A DNA stretch of 64,000 nt from CAYMZZ01 sp046297935 (GTDB lineage: Bacteria; Bacteroidota; Bacteroidia; Chitinophagales; Chitinophagaceae), in contig JBKBHA010000011.1 in the NCBI GenBank assembly GCA_046297935.1, positions 1 to 64,000 on the forward strand, written 5' to 3'. Below, piece after piece: positions 34,705 through 43,163 of the stretch; positions within the stretch are counted from its first letter, which is position 1, and every line of letters starts with the position of its first letter. The notes under the pieces are model-generated. The model worked only from the letters and a program-made list of their open reading frames with translations, searched no databases and was not told the origin of the DNA. A program made the translations under genes and the position numbers.

Positions 34705-35079
34705 TTATTCTCCGTCCGTAATTGTTTTTTGTATCCAGTTAAAAACGGCCGATTCTGTATGCGAACCTTCAGGCAACTGGTGTGCGATCAGGCTTTCTAT
34801 GATTCTGGCCTGCTTGATGCTAAGTTCACCGTTTAACTCGCCATATTGATTAATAAGGTACAAAACCTGATTACCGTTGAATGGGTCAAATTCTCTTGTG
34901 GATGGTTTTCCCTTGTATACTATGCTCGCTGGTTCTTCCTCAGTATCCCACCGATAATGAACAAAGCTCATGTCATCTTTGCTAAAAAGCATGAAACCGT
35001 TTTTCGTGAAAAATGTAAGAAATGGCCAGTGTTGCCAGGCTTGGCCATTTCGTATTACTTGATTCAGTTGGGCCGGCAA
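34705..35079 (-). CDS. Conserved-looking protein of unknown function
   Basis: The 124-residue product has no signal, membrane segment or domain I recognise. It has an aromatic N-terminal half (F-F-T-K-N-G-F-M-L-F, H-Y-R-W) and a helical C-terminal half. Its start at 35079 abuts the stop codon of the RRM gene at 35080, so it is translated right after it. Position between two RNA-binding proteins suggests a role in the same process, but this is inference. Confidence 0.6.
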   Translation of the reverse strand: MPAQLNQVIRNGQAWQHWPFLTFFTKNGFMLFSKDDMSFVHYRWDTEEEPASIVYKGKPSTREFDPFNGNQVLYLINQYGELNGELSIKQARIIESLIAHQLPEGSHTESAVFNWIQKTITDGE

Positions 35080-35349
35080 TTACCAGCGGCTGCGTTGCGG
35101 GCGGCTCTCTTTTTCGCGGGCTACACTTACTGATATAGCGCGACCTTCAAACTCGCGTCCGTTCAAGGCTGTCATAGCGTCGTTTGCAGCGTCATCTGAA
35201 TTCATTTCAACAAAACCGAAGCCACGGCTGCGGCCCGTTTCACGATCTGTGATGATCTTAGCCGATTTCACTTCGCCAAAAGATTCAAAAAGTTCGCGCA
35301 AGTTTTCTTCCTGTACCTGAAAGCTCAGGTTTGATACGTACATGTTCAT
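35080..35349 (-). CDS. RNA-recognition-motif (RRM) protein
   Basis: This 89-residue protein is a single RRM: RNP2 M-Y-V-S-N-L at 3-8 and RNP1 R-G-F-G-F-V-E-M at 42-49, followed by a short basic Arg-rich tail. Stand-alone RRM proteins of this kind bind RNA and are cold-induced in some bacteria. It heads the minus-strand run RRM-unknown-cold-shock-desaturase. A hairpin lies in its 5' leader (35391-35408). Confidence 0.92.
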   Translation of the reverse strand: MNMYVSNLSFQVQEENLRELFESFGEVKSAKIITDRETGRSRGFGFVEMNSDDAANDAMTALNGREFEGRAISVSVAREKESRPQRSRW

Positions 35350-35652
35350 GGGAAATATTTAAAAAGTAAAAATTTAATAGTCAAAAATCAAAAGAGTGGA
35401 AACTCTTTAACGGGGTAAAGATTTAGTGACAATAGGACTACAGCATGCGTAAAGAGGAGAAAAAACAATTACCGCGGGTGGCGTAAAAATTAGAACTGAT
35501 CAGAACTGAATGATGAAGAACTTGAGGTCACTCAATAAAGATACGACAATTTATTGATACTGATGACTTTTAATAATATCGCGACATTGGAGGCTGTAGC
35601 TCAGTGTATTGTCTTTCAAGTGCGAATCAAATACCGTGATTATACTGAAGCG
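35350..35652. other. 5' leader of the RRM operon
   Basis: About 300 bp without a gene. On the minus strand it would be the leader of the RRM gene. It contains a 7-bp hairpin (AAAGAGT / ACTCTTT with loop GGAA) at 35391-35408. Long leaders with such structure are usual for cold-shock genes, but no thermosensor can be proven by eye. I found no promoter with both boxes. Confidence 0.45.
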
Positions 35653-36939
35653 TTATAACGAATGAAGAATGCTGAACATGGCTTCCAGTTCATTGATCAA
35701 TTCAGCATCGGTGTCAAATCCGCTTGTATGAAATCGAAGAACTCCCTTTTTGTCGATGATGTATTTGGCCGGAATGCCATTCGGCCGGTAGGATGAGATG
35801 ATCTTGTACTCGGATGAACCGGTTTTTACCGGCTCATCTATCAAAACCTGGAAATTGTAGTTTCTTTTTTCGATAAAGCTGCGGACACGAGGGAGTGGAT
35901 TTGCATCCTGTTCCTGCACGGCAATAAAAAGGAATGCGACTTCCGGATGCTTTTTCACCATCAGCTGCATGGCGGGGAATGAGGCGATACAGGGTTTACA
36001 CCAGGTTGCCCACAGATCAAGTACCACAATTCGCCCTTTAAAGTCTGACAAGCTTACCTTTTTGCCATTTATATCCTTGATGCTAAAACCGGGGGCTTCG
36101 ATGTTCAACATTCGCGGTTTCAGTTCTTCTGCCAACCGGAGTTGAACATTGGCCTGCAGGCTGTCAAGGAAGCGGCCCAACTGTTCATCGTTCCCATTTT
36201 CTTCAATATATATTGACTGCAATTGTGCGGTCATGCCTGCATTCAGCTTTCCAACTCTCGCTCGCCTGATCAGGAGTTCTCTTGCTTCGGCTTTCTTTCC
36301 GTTCAGCTCCAGCAACCGGGCATATCGTTCAACCGCTTCGGGCATGCCTTCTTCCGGCAATCCATCAAACGCTTTTCGCTGATGGATCAATGCTTTTGCA
36401 AGTTCATTAGAGGCAAACAGTGCCCTTGCATAACTATCGTGATAAGGGTATTGTGCAAAATCCATAAACCGATCCCAGGCCGCCTTTGGAAAATCGGCCG
36501 GCCGCGCCGTACTATCGGCTTTTATTTTTTCATAAAGGGAAATGGTTCGTTCAGCAAGCCGTCTGGCATAACGGGGATCAGCTTGCTGGTCCAGCAATTG
36601 ACTAACCGTTGTATTGAGAAATGATGTTTTGTTGAAGGGGTTCTGGATTGAATCCAGGTATTTTTCAAAATGGACGGTATCGCCGGCCATAGCAAAGCCT
36701 ACGGCAGCCATGCCGTACAATACATCAAAAGTTTCAGCATCACGGCTCTTGTTGAGTCCATGAGTCTGAGCAAGCTGGTTGATACCTGTTACCAGTTGAT
36801 GTGGATCTTTTTCGGCTGCCAGCCGGCGCAGGGAACTGTCGAGCGGACTCATCTCCTGAGCCAATGCCACTGTTGAAAAAATGCACAAAAGCAATCCCGT
36901 AAGTATAGGATTTAAGAAAAGGTTGTTGCGATTTTGCAT
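35653..36939 (-). CDS. TlpA-like thioredoxin-family protein with long N-domain
   Basis: The 428-residue protein has a signal peptide (1-27, A-L-A-Q), a helical N-terminal region of about 250 residues resembling TPR-like repeats, and a C-terminal TlpA/AhpC-TSA domain with the active site W-A-T-W-C-K-P-C near 313-320. It is predicted to be a periplasmic disulfide reductase or oxidase. The gene is alone; the next TlpA gene lies 102 bp upstream on the same strand. Confidence 0.87.
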   Translation of the reverse strand: MQNRNNLFLNPILTGLLLCIFSTVALAQEMSPLDSSLRRLAAEKDPHQLVTGINQLAQTHGLNKSRDAETFDVLYGMAAVGFAMAGDTVHFEKYLDSIQNPFNKTSFLNTTVSQLLDQQADPRYARRLAERTISLYEKIKADSTARPADFPKAAWDRFMDFAQYPYHDSYARALFASNELAKALIHQRKAFDGLPEEGMPEAVERYARLLELNGKKAEARELLIRRARVGKLNAGMTAQLQSIYIEENGNDEQLGRFLDSLQANVQLRLAEELKPRMLNIEAPGFSIKDINGKKVSLSDFKGRIVVLDLWATWCKPCIASFPAMQLMVKKHPEVAFLFIAVQEQDANPLPRVRSFIEKRNYNFQVLIDEPVKTGSSEYKIISSYRPNGIPAKYIIDKKGVLRFHTSGFDTDAELINELEAMFSILHSL

Positions 36940-37041
36940 CTCACAAATTTAGGTAAGCTGCCTCACTGTTCAGCCGCCTGTTAATTTAATCATGTTTGTC
37001 GCTGATTGGCACACTGGTAAATATGTAAGAAACTATCGCTG

Positions 37042-38043
37042 CTATTTCAGATTCAACAATTCTGTTACTTTTTGTTTGAGTTTTTCTCCCCGAAGATCTT
37101 TGGCCACAATTATTCCATTGCGGTCAATTAAGAAATTTGCCGGATAGTAGGAAACGCCATAGATCACTGCTGCCTGAGTACGGTCGCCCTGTAAATCGCT
37201 GAGGTTTTGCCAGGGCAGCTTGTCTTTCCGAATCGCATCCAGAAGGAAGTCTTTATTTACGTCAGCAGCTATGCCTAAAATTTCAAAACCCTGTGGCTTG
37301 AATTCATTATAGATGCTTACCAGTTCCGGATGTCCCTCGCGACAGGGCATACACCAGGAGCCCCAAAACTCCAGCAGCACTATTTTGCCATCGTAATCAG
37401 ACAGTCGTACAGTCTTACCTTCCATGTTTTTTTCGGCGAAATCGACGTATCGTTTACCGATTTTGATTTCTTTGTTCAATAAAAGAAATCTTTCAACAAG
37501 TTGGCCGTACTGGCTCGATTTGGCGGGTTCTTGCAAAAGCCTGTAGAGGCTTTCCACGGTGTCTTTGTTCCAACTGGCGCTGTATACATTTAAGATATCA
37601 GCACTAACGATCGATTTAGGATTTTGCTGTATGAATTGGATATATGCCGTTTTTTTTGATTTGGCGCTGTCAATGATTGACTCGAGCAATAAGCGTTCAG
37701 TCTGTGTTTTGGACCCTGTCACTTTTGCTGCTTTGAATTGGCCCTTCTCGGCTTCGATCTGAACAGGTGTTGCATCGATCCAGAAACTGATGCGGTCTGC
37801 GAAGCCCTTGCTGTGAATGGCGAACTTTGTAATATCTGACTCGATCGTTCCGCTGAATTTGAATGCGCCATTTTTCAATTCGACTGAATCAATATCCCGA
37901 TAAGAACCGTCAGACAAATCGCTCAGGTAGATGAGTGCCGCTTTATCGAAGCCTTTTAGCTTTCCTGAAACCTTGTAAGTAGTTTGAGCTGACAGAATGT
38001 TGGCGAAAAGGAGAAAGTTGGAGGCAATGAATATTTTTTTCAT
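37042..38043 (-). CDS. TlpA-family disulfide reductase with DUF4369-like N-domain
   Basis: From the ATG at 38043 the product has 333 residues with a signal peptide (1-20, L-S-A-Q); an upstream ATG at 38133 would hide the signal. Residues 22-105 fit the DUF4369 beta-sandwich typical of Bacteroidota TlpA relatives. The C-terminal thioredoxin domain carries W-G-S-W-C-M-P-C near 225-232, and ends with the D-R-N-G-I-I strand. The predicted role is periplasmic thiol-disulfide exchange. Confidence 0.87.
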   Translation of the reverse strand: MKKIFIASNFLLFANILSAQTTYKVSGKLKGFDKAALIYLSDLSDGSYRDIDSVELKNGAFKFSGTIESDITKFAIHSKGFADRISFWIDATPVQIEAEKGQFKAAKVTGSKTQTERLLLESIIDSAKSKKTAYIQFIQQNPKSIVSADILNVYSASWNKDTVESLYRLLQEPAKSSQYGQLVERFLLLNKEIKIGKRYVDFAEKNMEGKTVRLSDYDGKIVLLEFWGSWCMPCREGHPELVSIYNEFKPQGFEILGIAADVNKDFLLDAIRKDKLPWQNLSDLQGDRTQAAVIYGVSYYPANFLIDRNGIIVAKDLRGEKLKQKVTELLNLK

Positions 38044-38173
38044 GACGTCTAAACGTTTATAACTACTGGCACTGGTATAAGTTACGATGTTTGTACGTCG
38101 GATTTCATATTTTTTTAACAGGAAACGAGTCAACCCGGCAGTCGTTGGTATGCGATGTTGTTTGTAATACGGG

Positions 38174-38398
38174 TCAGAAATCTTTTTTGGAACTTAGCGG
38201 TCTATACTCCAGGATATCACCCGGCTGACATTCCAGCGCCTCGCAAATTGCCTCCAGGGTACTGAAACGAACAGCTTTTGCCTTGCCTGTTTTTAGTACC
38301 GACAAATTGGAAAGTGTAATATCTACTTTTTCCGACAGCTCATTTAGCGACATCTTTCGGCGGGCCATCATAACATCCAGATTCACTATAATAGGCAT
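38174..38398 (-). CDS. XRE-family regulator (YozG-like)
   Basis: This 74-residue protein is a single helix-turn-helix of the XRE/Cro type: M-A-R-R-K-M-S-L-N-E-L-S-E-K-V and L-S-N-L-S-V-L-K-T-G-K-A near 11-42, ending C-E-A-L-E-C-Q-P-G-D-I-L-E-Y. Such small regulators accompany DUF2975 membrane proteins, as with B. subtilis YozG; here the DUF2975 gene ends 2 bp before this start. Confidence 0.9.
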   Translation of the reverse strand: MPIIVNLDVMMARRKMSLNELSEKVDITLSNLSVLKTGKAKAVRFSTLEAICEALECQPGDILEYRPLSSKKDF

Positions 38399-38400
38399 GA

Positions 38401-38952
38401 CTAAACCGTTAGTTCGTTCTCAGTTTGAATTTCAATTCCCCTTTTCAGGATCTGCGCAAATACCATTAGTATGACTGCCATAAACAACCAGATATCGGCA
38501 CCCGCAAAACGAAGTGACGAAAGATCGGGCATTTGCACTCGCTGCTCCATCAGCCAGGTTCGGAACCGCCCGCCTGAATGTGAAAAAAGGGCAATACCAA
38601 GAGCCAGCCAGGCCATATGCACCATAAATTGCCTCAACTCCTTGCTGAAAGGCTTACTCATGTCGAGTTGTTTTTTTACAAACAACTTTACAATCAGGTA
38701 AAACAAAATGGCTTTAAGGGTAGCGATAATGAACATGACAGTCGTGATGCTGATAAAATGGGTGCGACTAAAGTTGAAGACTCCGGAGAGGTCAATACCC
38801 CAAAAATGACCAGCTACAACGGGGTTGCTGGCCAGGGTCAGAATACTGTTGAAAAGTATACCGCCGGCTTCTATGCATAAGCCGATAAAGATGATCCAGG
38901 AAATGATTTGAAGTGCTTTCAAAACCTGGCTGCTGGTAATTCTGATTTCCAT
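38401..38952 (-). CDS. DUF2975 membrane protein
   Basis: The 183-residue product has four transmembrane segments (about 13-35, 65-88, 108-123 and 151-168) with the family's order and the G-I-E-I-Q-T-E-N-E-L-T-V end near the regulator gene. It pairs with the XRE gene (2 bp gap), an arrangement thought to regulate the XRE protein at the membrane. The signal is unknown. Confidence 0.85.
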   Translation of the reverse strand: MEIRITSSQVLKALQIISWIIFIGLCIEAGGILFNSILTLASNPVVAGHFWGIDLSGVFNFSRTHFISITTVMFIIATLKAILFYLIVKLFVKKQLDMSKPFSKELRQFMVHMAWLALGIALFSHSGGRFRTWLMEQRVQMPDLSSLRFAGADIWLFMAVILMVFAQILKRGIEIQTENELTV

Positions 38953-39285
38953 TTTTGTTGGTTTGATTGCTCAAAAATAGGTAAATATTTATTGAAAAAC
39001 AATAAAAAAAAGTTGAAAAAAGGCAATTGGGAGATGCTGATAAATGGAAGCGGTTTATTTTGAATGGGTTGTGAAATGAATCTGTGCTATCTGTGTAAAA
39101 ATCTGTGCAAATCTGTGGGGACTGAGAAAAGCGAGCAGGTTTGATACATTTTGTGGGAGCAGCAGTTCTGCTCCCGCAGATTGCGCAGATTTATGCGCAG
39201 ATAGCGCAGATTTATCCGCTATTTTAACAATTTCGAAGCAGCAGCAAACACTTGCTTCAGGTCTGACAAAATCTAAACCACTGCC
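38953..39285. other. Divergent intergenic region containing a dispersed hairpin element
   Basis: About 330 bp between the DUF2975 gene and the GLPGLI-like gene. The hairpin at 39077-39213 fills most of it. No coding frame is convincing. Confidence 0.6.
39077..39213. repeat. CTGYG hairpin element, second copy
   Basis: The left arm (39077-39120) holds four CTGTG units and the right arm (39173-39213) holds four CGCAG units in inverse order. As RNA, CUGUG pairs with CGCAG through one G-U wobble per unit. The loop contains a perfect inner stem GGGAGCAG / CTGCTCCC (39155-39175). It is related to 32872-33044. Confidence 0.8.
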
Positions 39286-39966
39286 ATGCTCCCCTATATC
39301 TGTCTGATGTTCTTCTCGATAATGTTCAATTTTAACGACGCCTCAGCCCAACAAAATAATTTCTGCTACGCCATTTACCAGATCAATGTAATGGTAAACG
39401 ATGCCAGCGTGAGTGATACACTTCGGCGGCAAATGGAGCAAGACAGTAGTATATCCGATGCCATGCAGGACTCGCAATTGTCGCAAAAACTATCTGAACT
39501 GCTTTCTTCGCTCGATGATTTTCAGTTCAAGCTTCGCTATGTGGTTTTGTCAGACGGGCAAACCATCAGGCACGAATATCCTAAACGAGTAGAAACAGAT
39601 AGGGGTCTGGAGGTATCTGCGAGCCTTCCCGATTCTGTATTATTTAGAAATGGCATCTGGACCTTGTACTCGGGCCGCGACTCTGCAAATTATGACAGGT
39701 TACAGCATGAATGGGCAGAAACAGGCCAGACCAAATTCATTCAGGGTTACCGCTGCAGAGAGATGATTCAGCAAAAAGTGCCTGCATCGAAAGCCATACA
39801 GGCCTGGGTTTGCCCGGATTTACCTAACTCATTAATTCCGGTACCGGGGCTTATTGACTTTCCTTATGCTATACTGGAATGGAATGATCCAGACCTCTCC
39901 CAGCAACTGAGCCTCATAAGAGTGCTGTGCACTGGCAATTTGAAAAGCAACAGCGTTGACCTTTGA
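39286..39966 (+). CDS. GLPGLI-like secreted protein
   Basis: The 226-residue protein has a signal peptide (1-21, A-S-A-Q) and the layout of GLPGLI-family proteins: an early Y-x-I-x-x-M strand, Q-G-Y-R-C-R-E-M (the family's G-Y-x-C/K-A-x strand), A-W-V-C-P-D-L-P and P-V-P-G-L-I-D-F-P-Y-A-I-L. The name motif is changed to V-P-G-L-I. Function in the family is unknown. It is a single gene, 85 bp before the amidohydrolase gene. Confidence 0.6.
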   Translation: MLPYICLMFFSIMFNFNDASAQQNNFCYAIYQINVMVNDASVSDTLRRQMEQDSSISDAMQDSQLSQKLSELLSSLDDFQFKLRYVVLSDGQTIRHEYPKRVETDRGLEVSASLPDSVLFRNGIWTLYSGRDSANYDRLQHEWAETGQTKFIQGYRCREMIQQKVPASKAIQAWVCPDLPNSLIPVPGLIDFPYAILEWNDPDLSQQLSLIRVLCTGNLKSNSVDL

Positions 39967-40051
39967 CAGATTCGGGATATTTCAGAACAATCGCTGTTTT
40001 TCGGCATGCCTGAAATATAAGTCCGATATTTAACGGACAAACCAACCTGCT

Positions 40052-41788
40052 ATGCCGTTCAAGATCCTGCTTTTTGTCTGTTGCTTTATTGCAGTTTCTG
40101 CTTCTGCCCAGACATATATCAGCAATGTAACCGTGCTGGATGTAGAGAAACAAAAACTCCTGCCTGCTCAAACCGTAGTGATTTCCAATGGCCGGATCAG
40201 TTCGGTGCAGCCCTCGAAGAAGATCAAAATTCCCGAGAATGCACGGGTGATTGACGGCAGCGGAAAATACCTGATGCCAGGAATGACCGATGCACATATA
40301 CACTTTTTTCAAAGCGGTGGTCTGTACACCCGTCCCGACGTGATCGATTTGCGTAAATATGTTCCTTACGAGCAGGAAATTTTGCAGGCGAAAGAACAGA
40401 TGGTCCGCAAACTCAGGCTATACCTGGCAAATGGAATCACTAATGTAATTGACGTTGGCGCGTCAATGGCCGTTTTAAAGCATAGCCAGGCTTATCGGCA
40501 AACTGATTCACTGCCCGGCATTTTTATAACTGGTCCACTGGCTACTACTTACGAGCCCTCGGCTTATAAGGGCCTGAAAGAAAATGCACCTTTTAACCTG
40601 GTGAAAACAGAAGACGAAGCGGTGGCAATGGTGAAAAGCCAGTTGGAGGCAAAGCCTGATTTTATTAAGATCTGGTATATAGCGGGTGCGGATGGGCTTG
40701 CAGTGGAAGCCAGCGCAAGAAAAAATCTGCCGATCGTTAAAGCTGTAATAGATGAAGCGCATCGCCATCAGCTTCCTGTGGCGGTGCATGCCACAGAGCG
40801 AATTACTGCTCAGCTGGCAGTAGAAAATGGAGCTGATTTTCTGGTGCATAATATCGACGATGAGATAGTTAATCCCGAACTGCTGGCATTGATGAAAAAA
40901 AACTCGGTGATTCTTTGTCCAACCATGATTGTGGAAGATCAGTACAATAAAACTTTTCAGCAGGCCATACAGTTCAGTGAGCGTGAACTTGAAATGGGTG
41001 ATGCATTTCAATTGGGCAGCCTGCTCGATCTGCAACACCTGGCCGATACCAACCTGGCTGGTCGGTACAAGCGTGGTACGTCAGCCAAAGCTGCACGCGA
41101 CAGAGCCCGGCGGACTGATTCTATAAGGGCCGTAAATCTGAAGATGCTCAACGACGCCGGCGTGTTGATTGCTGCCGGCACTGATGCAGGAAATATTGGC
41201 ACCCTGCACGGCAGCTCTTACCTGGACGAACTTATGGCAATGAAAAACGCAGGCATGAGTAACTGGCAGGTGTTAATGGCTGCTACTATCAATGGAGCGA
41301 GGGTGGTACGAAAACAGGAGGAGTTTGGAAGCATTGCAGCTAATAAAAAGGCAAATTTGCTGTTGCTTGATGCAAATCCTGTTGAAGATCTTGCTAACCT
41401 GACCAAGATTAATCAGGTAATGATTAATGGAAACCTGATCGATCCTGAAAGTTTGCGCGATGATTCTCCTGCTGCCCTTGCGCAACGACAGCTTAACGCT
41501 TATAACCTTCGGAATATGGACGCTTTTCTGGAGCCTTATGCGGAGGATGTTGAGATTTATGGATTCCCCAACGAGTTACAATCGAAAGGAAAGGAGGCCA
41601 TGCGGACTGGTTATGCGGAAATGTTTAAAAACGTGAAGGACCTTCATTGTGAATTAGTGAACCGTATTGTGCAGGGTAGCGTGGTTATTGATCATGAGCG
41701 GGTGCGTTTTAATGGGCGCTACATCAACGCTGTTGCTATTTATCATATCAAAGATGGAAAGATCAGCAAGGTTTACTTTATACAGTAG
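40052..41788 (+). CDS. Amidohydrolase fused to a C-terminal SnoaL-like domain
   Basis: This 578-residue protein has a signal peptide (1-19, A-S-A-Q), a metal-dependent amidohydrolase (about 30-450) with D-A-H-I-H-F (metal His pair), A-V-H-A-T-E and A-A-G-T-D-A-G (Asp ligand), and a C-terminal NTF2/SnoaL domain (about 460-578; L-R-N-M-D-A-F-L-E-P-Y-A-E-D-V). It is imidazolonepropionase/prolidase-like; the substrate is unknown. The same frame continues after the TAG at 41786 into a DUF4440-like stretch. Confidence 0.88.
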   Translation: MPFKILLFVCCFIAVSASAQTYISNVTVLDVEKQKLLPAQTVVISNGRISSVQPSKKIKIPENARVIDGSGKYLMPGMTDAHIHFFQSGGLYTRPDVIDLRKYVPYEQEILQAKEQMVRKLRLYLANGITNVIDVGASMAVLKHSQAYRQTDSLPGIFITGPLATTYEPSAYKGLKENAPFNLVKTEDEAVAMVKSQLEAKPDFIKIWYIAGADGLAVEASARKNLPIVKAVIDEAHRHQLPVAVHATERITAQLAVENGADFLVHNIDDEIVNPELLALMKKNSVILCPTMIVEDQYNKTFQQAIQFSERELEMGDAFQLGSLLDLQHLADTNLAGRYKRGTSAKAARDRARRTDSIRAVNLKMLNDAGVLIAAGTDAGNIGTLHGSSYLDELMAMKNAGMSNWQVLMAATINGARVVRKQEEFGSIAANKKANLLLLDANPVEDLANLTKINQVMINGNLIDPESLRDDSPAALAQRQLNAYNLRNMDAFLEPYAEDVEIYGFPNELQSKGKEAMRTGYAEMFKNVKDLHCELVNRIVQGSVVIDHERVRFNGRYINAVAIYHIKDGKISKVYFIQ

Positions 41789-42208
41789 TTTCTGACTATC
41801 GAGTTTGAAAAGCGCGACAGTATCTTTTTTGAGCGAAGTTTTAATAAATGCGATATCGCGTTTCTGGATTCCAACATTCACCCGAATTTAATTTTTTATC
41901 ACGACCAGGTTGGAATGCAGGATCGCCGGCAATTTCTCGACGCTGTAAAGAACAATATATGCGGGGCGGGCGAATTCAAACCTATTCGCAAAGCGGATCG
42001 GGCCAGCCTGAAATTGTTTCCGCTTTTCCACAACGGTCAGTTGTACGGCGTTATTCAAACCGGCAGGCACTCCTTCTATTTGCGAAAGGCCGGCCTTGCT
42101 GACCAGCTAACTTCCACTGCGTTATTTACCCATGTTTGGATACTTGAAAAAGGTCGGTGGCTGTTGCGCGAAGTGTTGAGTTATGACCACCAGCCGGCAG
42201 GCAAGTAG
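41789..42208 (+). pseudogene. Start-less DUF4440/NTF2-like domain in frame after the amidohydrolase
   Basis: Directly after the amidohydrolase stop, in the same frame, lies about 140 codons of a DUF4440-type NTF2-like domain, with E-K-R-D-S-I-F-F-E-R-S-F-N-K-C-D near the start, I-F-Y-H-D-Q, V-K-N-N-I-C-G, Y-G-V-I-Q-T-G and V-L-S-Y-D-H-Q. The first ATG (41915) lies inside the domain, removing its first third. No signal peptide or proper start is left. It is either a gene whose 5' end was deleted against the upstream stop, or is expressed by readthrough or from a CTG (41792). Confidence 0.65.
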
Positions 42209-42242
42209 TACTAATGCTGCTACAGACTCAATGAATTGCCAT

Positions 42243-42728
42243 CTACCGGCTATCCATCTTTTTCAGTAGGGCATTGATTGCATGGAAGTGTATACCCTCG
42301 TGGTGGAGGATATACTCCAGCGCATCGGGAACAGATTTCAACTGTATGCCAAATGCAGCCTGAATTTTTTCCGGAATGGTATAGTTGGTAAAGTAACCAT
42401 CTTCCAATTGTTGGGCAATAATGGGCAGCGTTTCTGCGAATTGTCGCTTAATCTGATCGATACGTTCTGCGTCGATGAACCCATCCGGACGGGTGCCTGA
42501 CAGGAACGGGCGGTAAAACACATCGGCTACCGGAATAGGCAGTCCGCTGTCGCGGTAGCAAAGATTGAATACCGTTGTGTTCATATGTGCCAGGTTCCAT
42601 ATAATGTTGTTTCCGGCATCGTTCGGTATTTGGTTCAGCTGTTCGGTTGTTAACGGCTGAATCCGTTCCAGTAAAACAATTCTAAATCGCTGCATTATCT
42701 GCAGGGTGGTGCTGCTTGAGCTGGTCAT
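42243..42728 (-). CDS. DinB-family protein
   Basis: The 161-residue protein fits the DinB/YfiT four-helix family: an N-terminal helix with L-L-E-R-I-Q-P-L-T-T-E-Q-L-N, then I-I-W-N-L-A-H-M-N-T-T-V (first metal His), and a C-terminal H-H-E-G-I-H-F-H (second and third His). Family members are metal-binding, likely thiol-transferases or hydrolases. It is third in a minus-strand run with methyltransferase (4 bp) and cyclase genes. Confidence 0.85.
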   Translation of the reverse strand: MTSSSSTTLQIMQRFRIVLLERIQPLTTEQLNQIPNDAGNNIIWNLAHMNTTVFNLCYRDSGLPIPVADVFYRPFLSGTRPDGFIDAERIDQIKRQFAETLPIIAQQLEDGYFTNYTIPEKIQAAFGIQLKSVPDALEYILHHEGIHFHAINALLKKMDSR

Positions 42729-42732
42729 AGGT

Positions 42733-43158
42733 TTATAGTTTGTAAAGTTGAATTGCTGTGCCGCCGTCGATATAAAGTTTACCAGCTTTCTTCAGCAATA
42801 GCCGTATCGAGCGGACCGCCTCCTCCTCCGCTTCGGGGTGACGACCATCGAGCACGCCGACCCTGATGGCTACTGCTAGATCAAATGGATCGAAGTATTC
42901 AGTGGGTCGAAAGCTTTCGATACTAGCCTGGCGGAAGCTCAGTCTTCCCTGTTCAATCAACGCTGCTGAGCCTTTTCTAGCCTGCTCAATTGCTTTCGCT
43001 GAGCGGTCGATACCCAATACGAAGGCTGTAGGCACCCGTTCAAGAATTGCGCGGGCCAAAACGCCCGGTCCACAGCCGATTTCCAGCACCCGAATACCGG
43101 GCTTCAATGGGAGAGCTTCGGCTATATCCTTTAATCGTTTTGAAACAGAGGTCGACAT
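42733..43158 (-). CDS. Short class I SAM-dependent methyltransferase
   Basis: This 141-residue protein has the SAM-binding V-L-E-I-G-C-G-P-G-V near 20-29, acidic G-I-D-R-S near 49-53 and P-F-D-L-A-V-A-I-R near 91-99. At 141 residues it is shorter than most class I enzymes (about 200), lacking part of the C-terminal sheet. Substrate unknown. It is separated by 4-5 bp from both neighbours, so it is part of the same operon. Confidence 0.83.
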   Translation of the reverse strand: MSTSVSKRLKDIAEALPLKPGIRVLEIGCGPGVLARAILERVPTAFVLGIDRSAKAIEQARKGSAALIEQGRLSFRQASIESFRPTEYFDPFDLAVAIRVGVLDGRHPEAEEEAVRSIRLLLKKAGKLYIDGGTAIQLYKL

Positions 43159-43163
43159 TGGTT

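Noticed and set aside
35590..35625. tRNA remnant (GGCTGTAGCTCAGT)
   Set aside because: Only about 13 bases resemble a D-arm; no acceptor, anticodon or T-arm follows.
41848..42102. Separate 84-residue gene after the amidohydrolase
   Set aside because: It lies in a different frame from the recognisable DUF4440 domain and has no family similarity.
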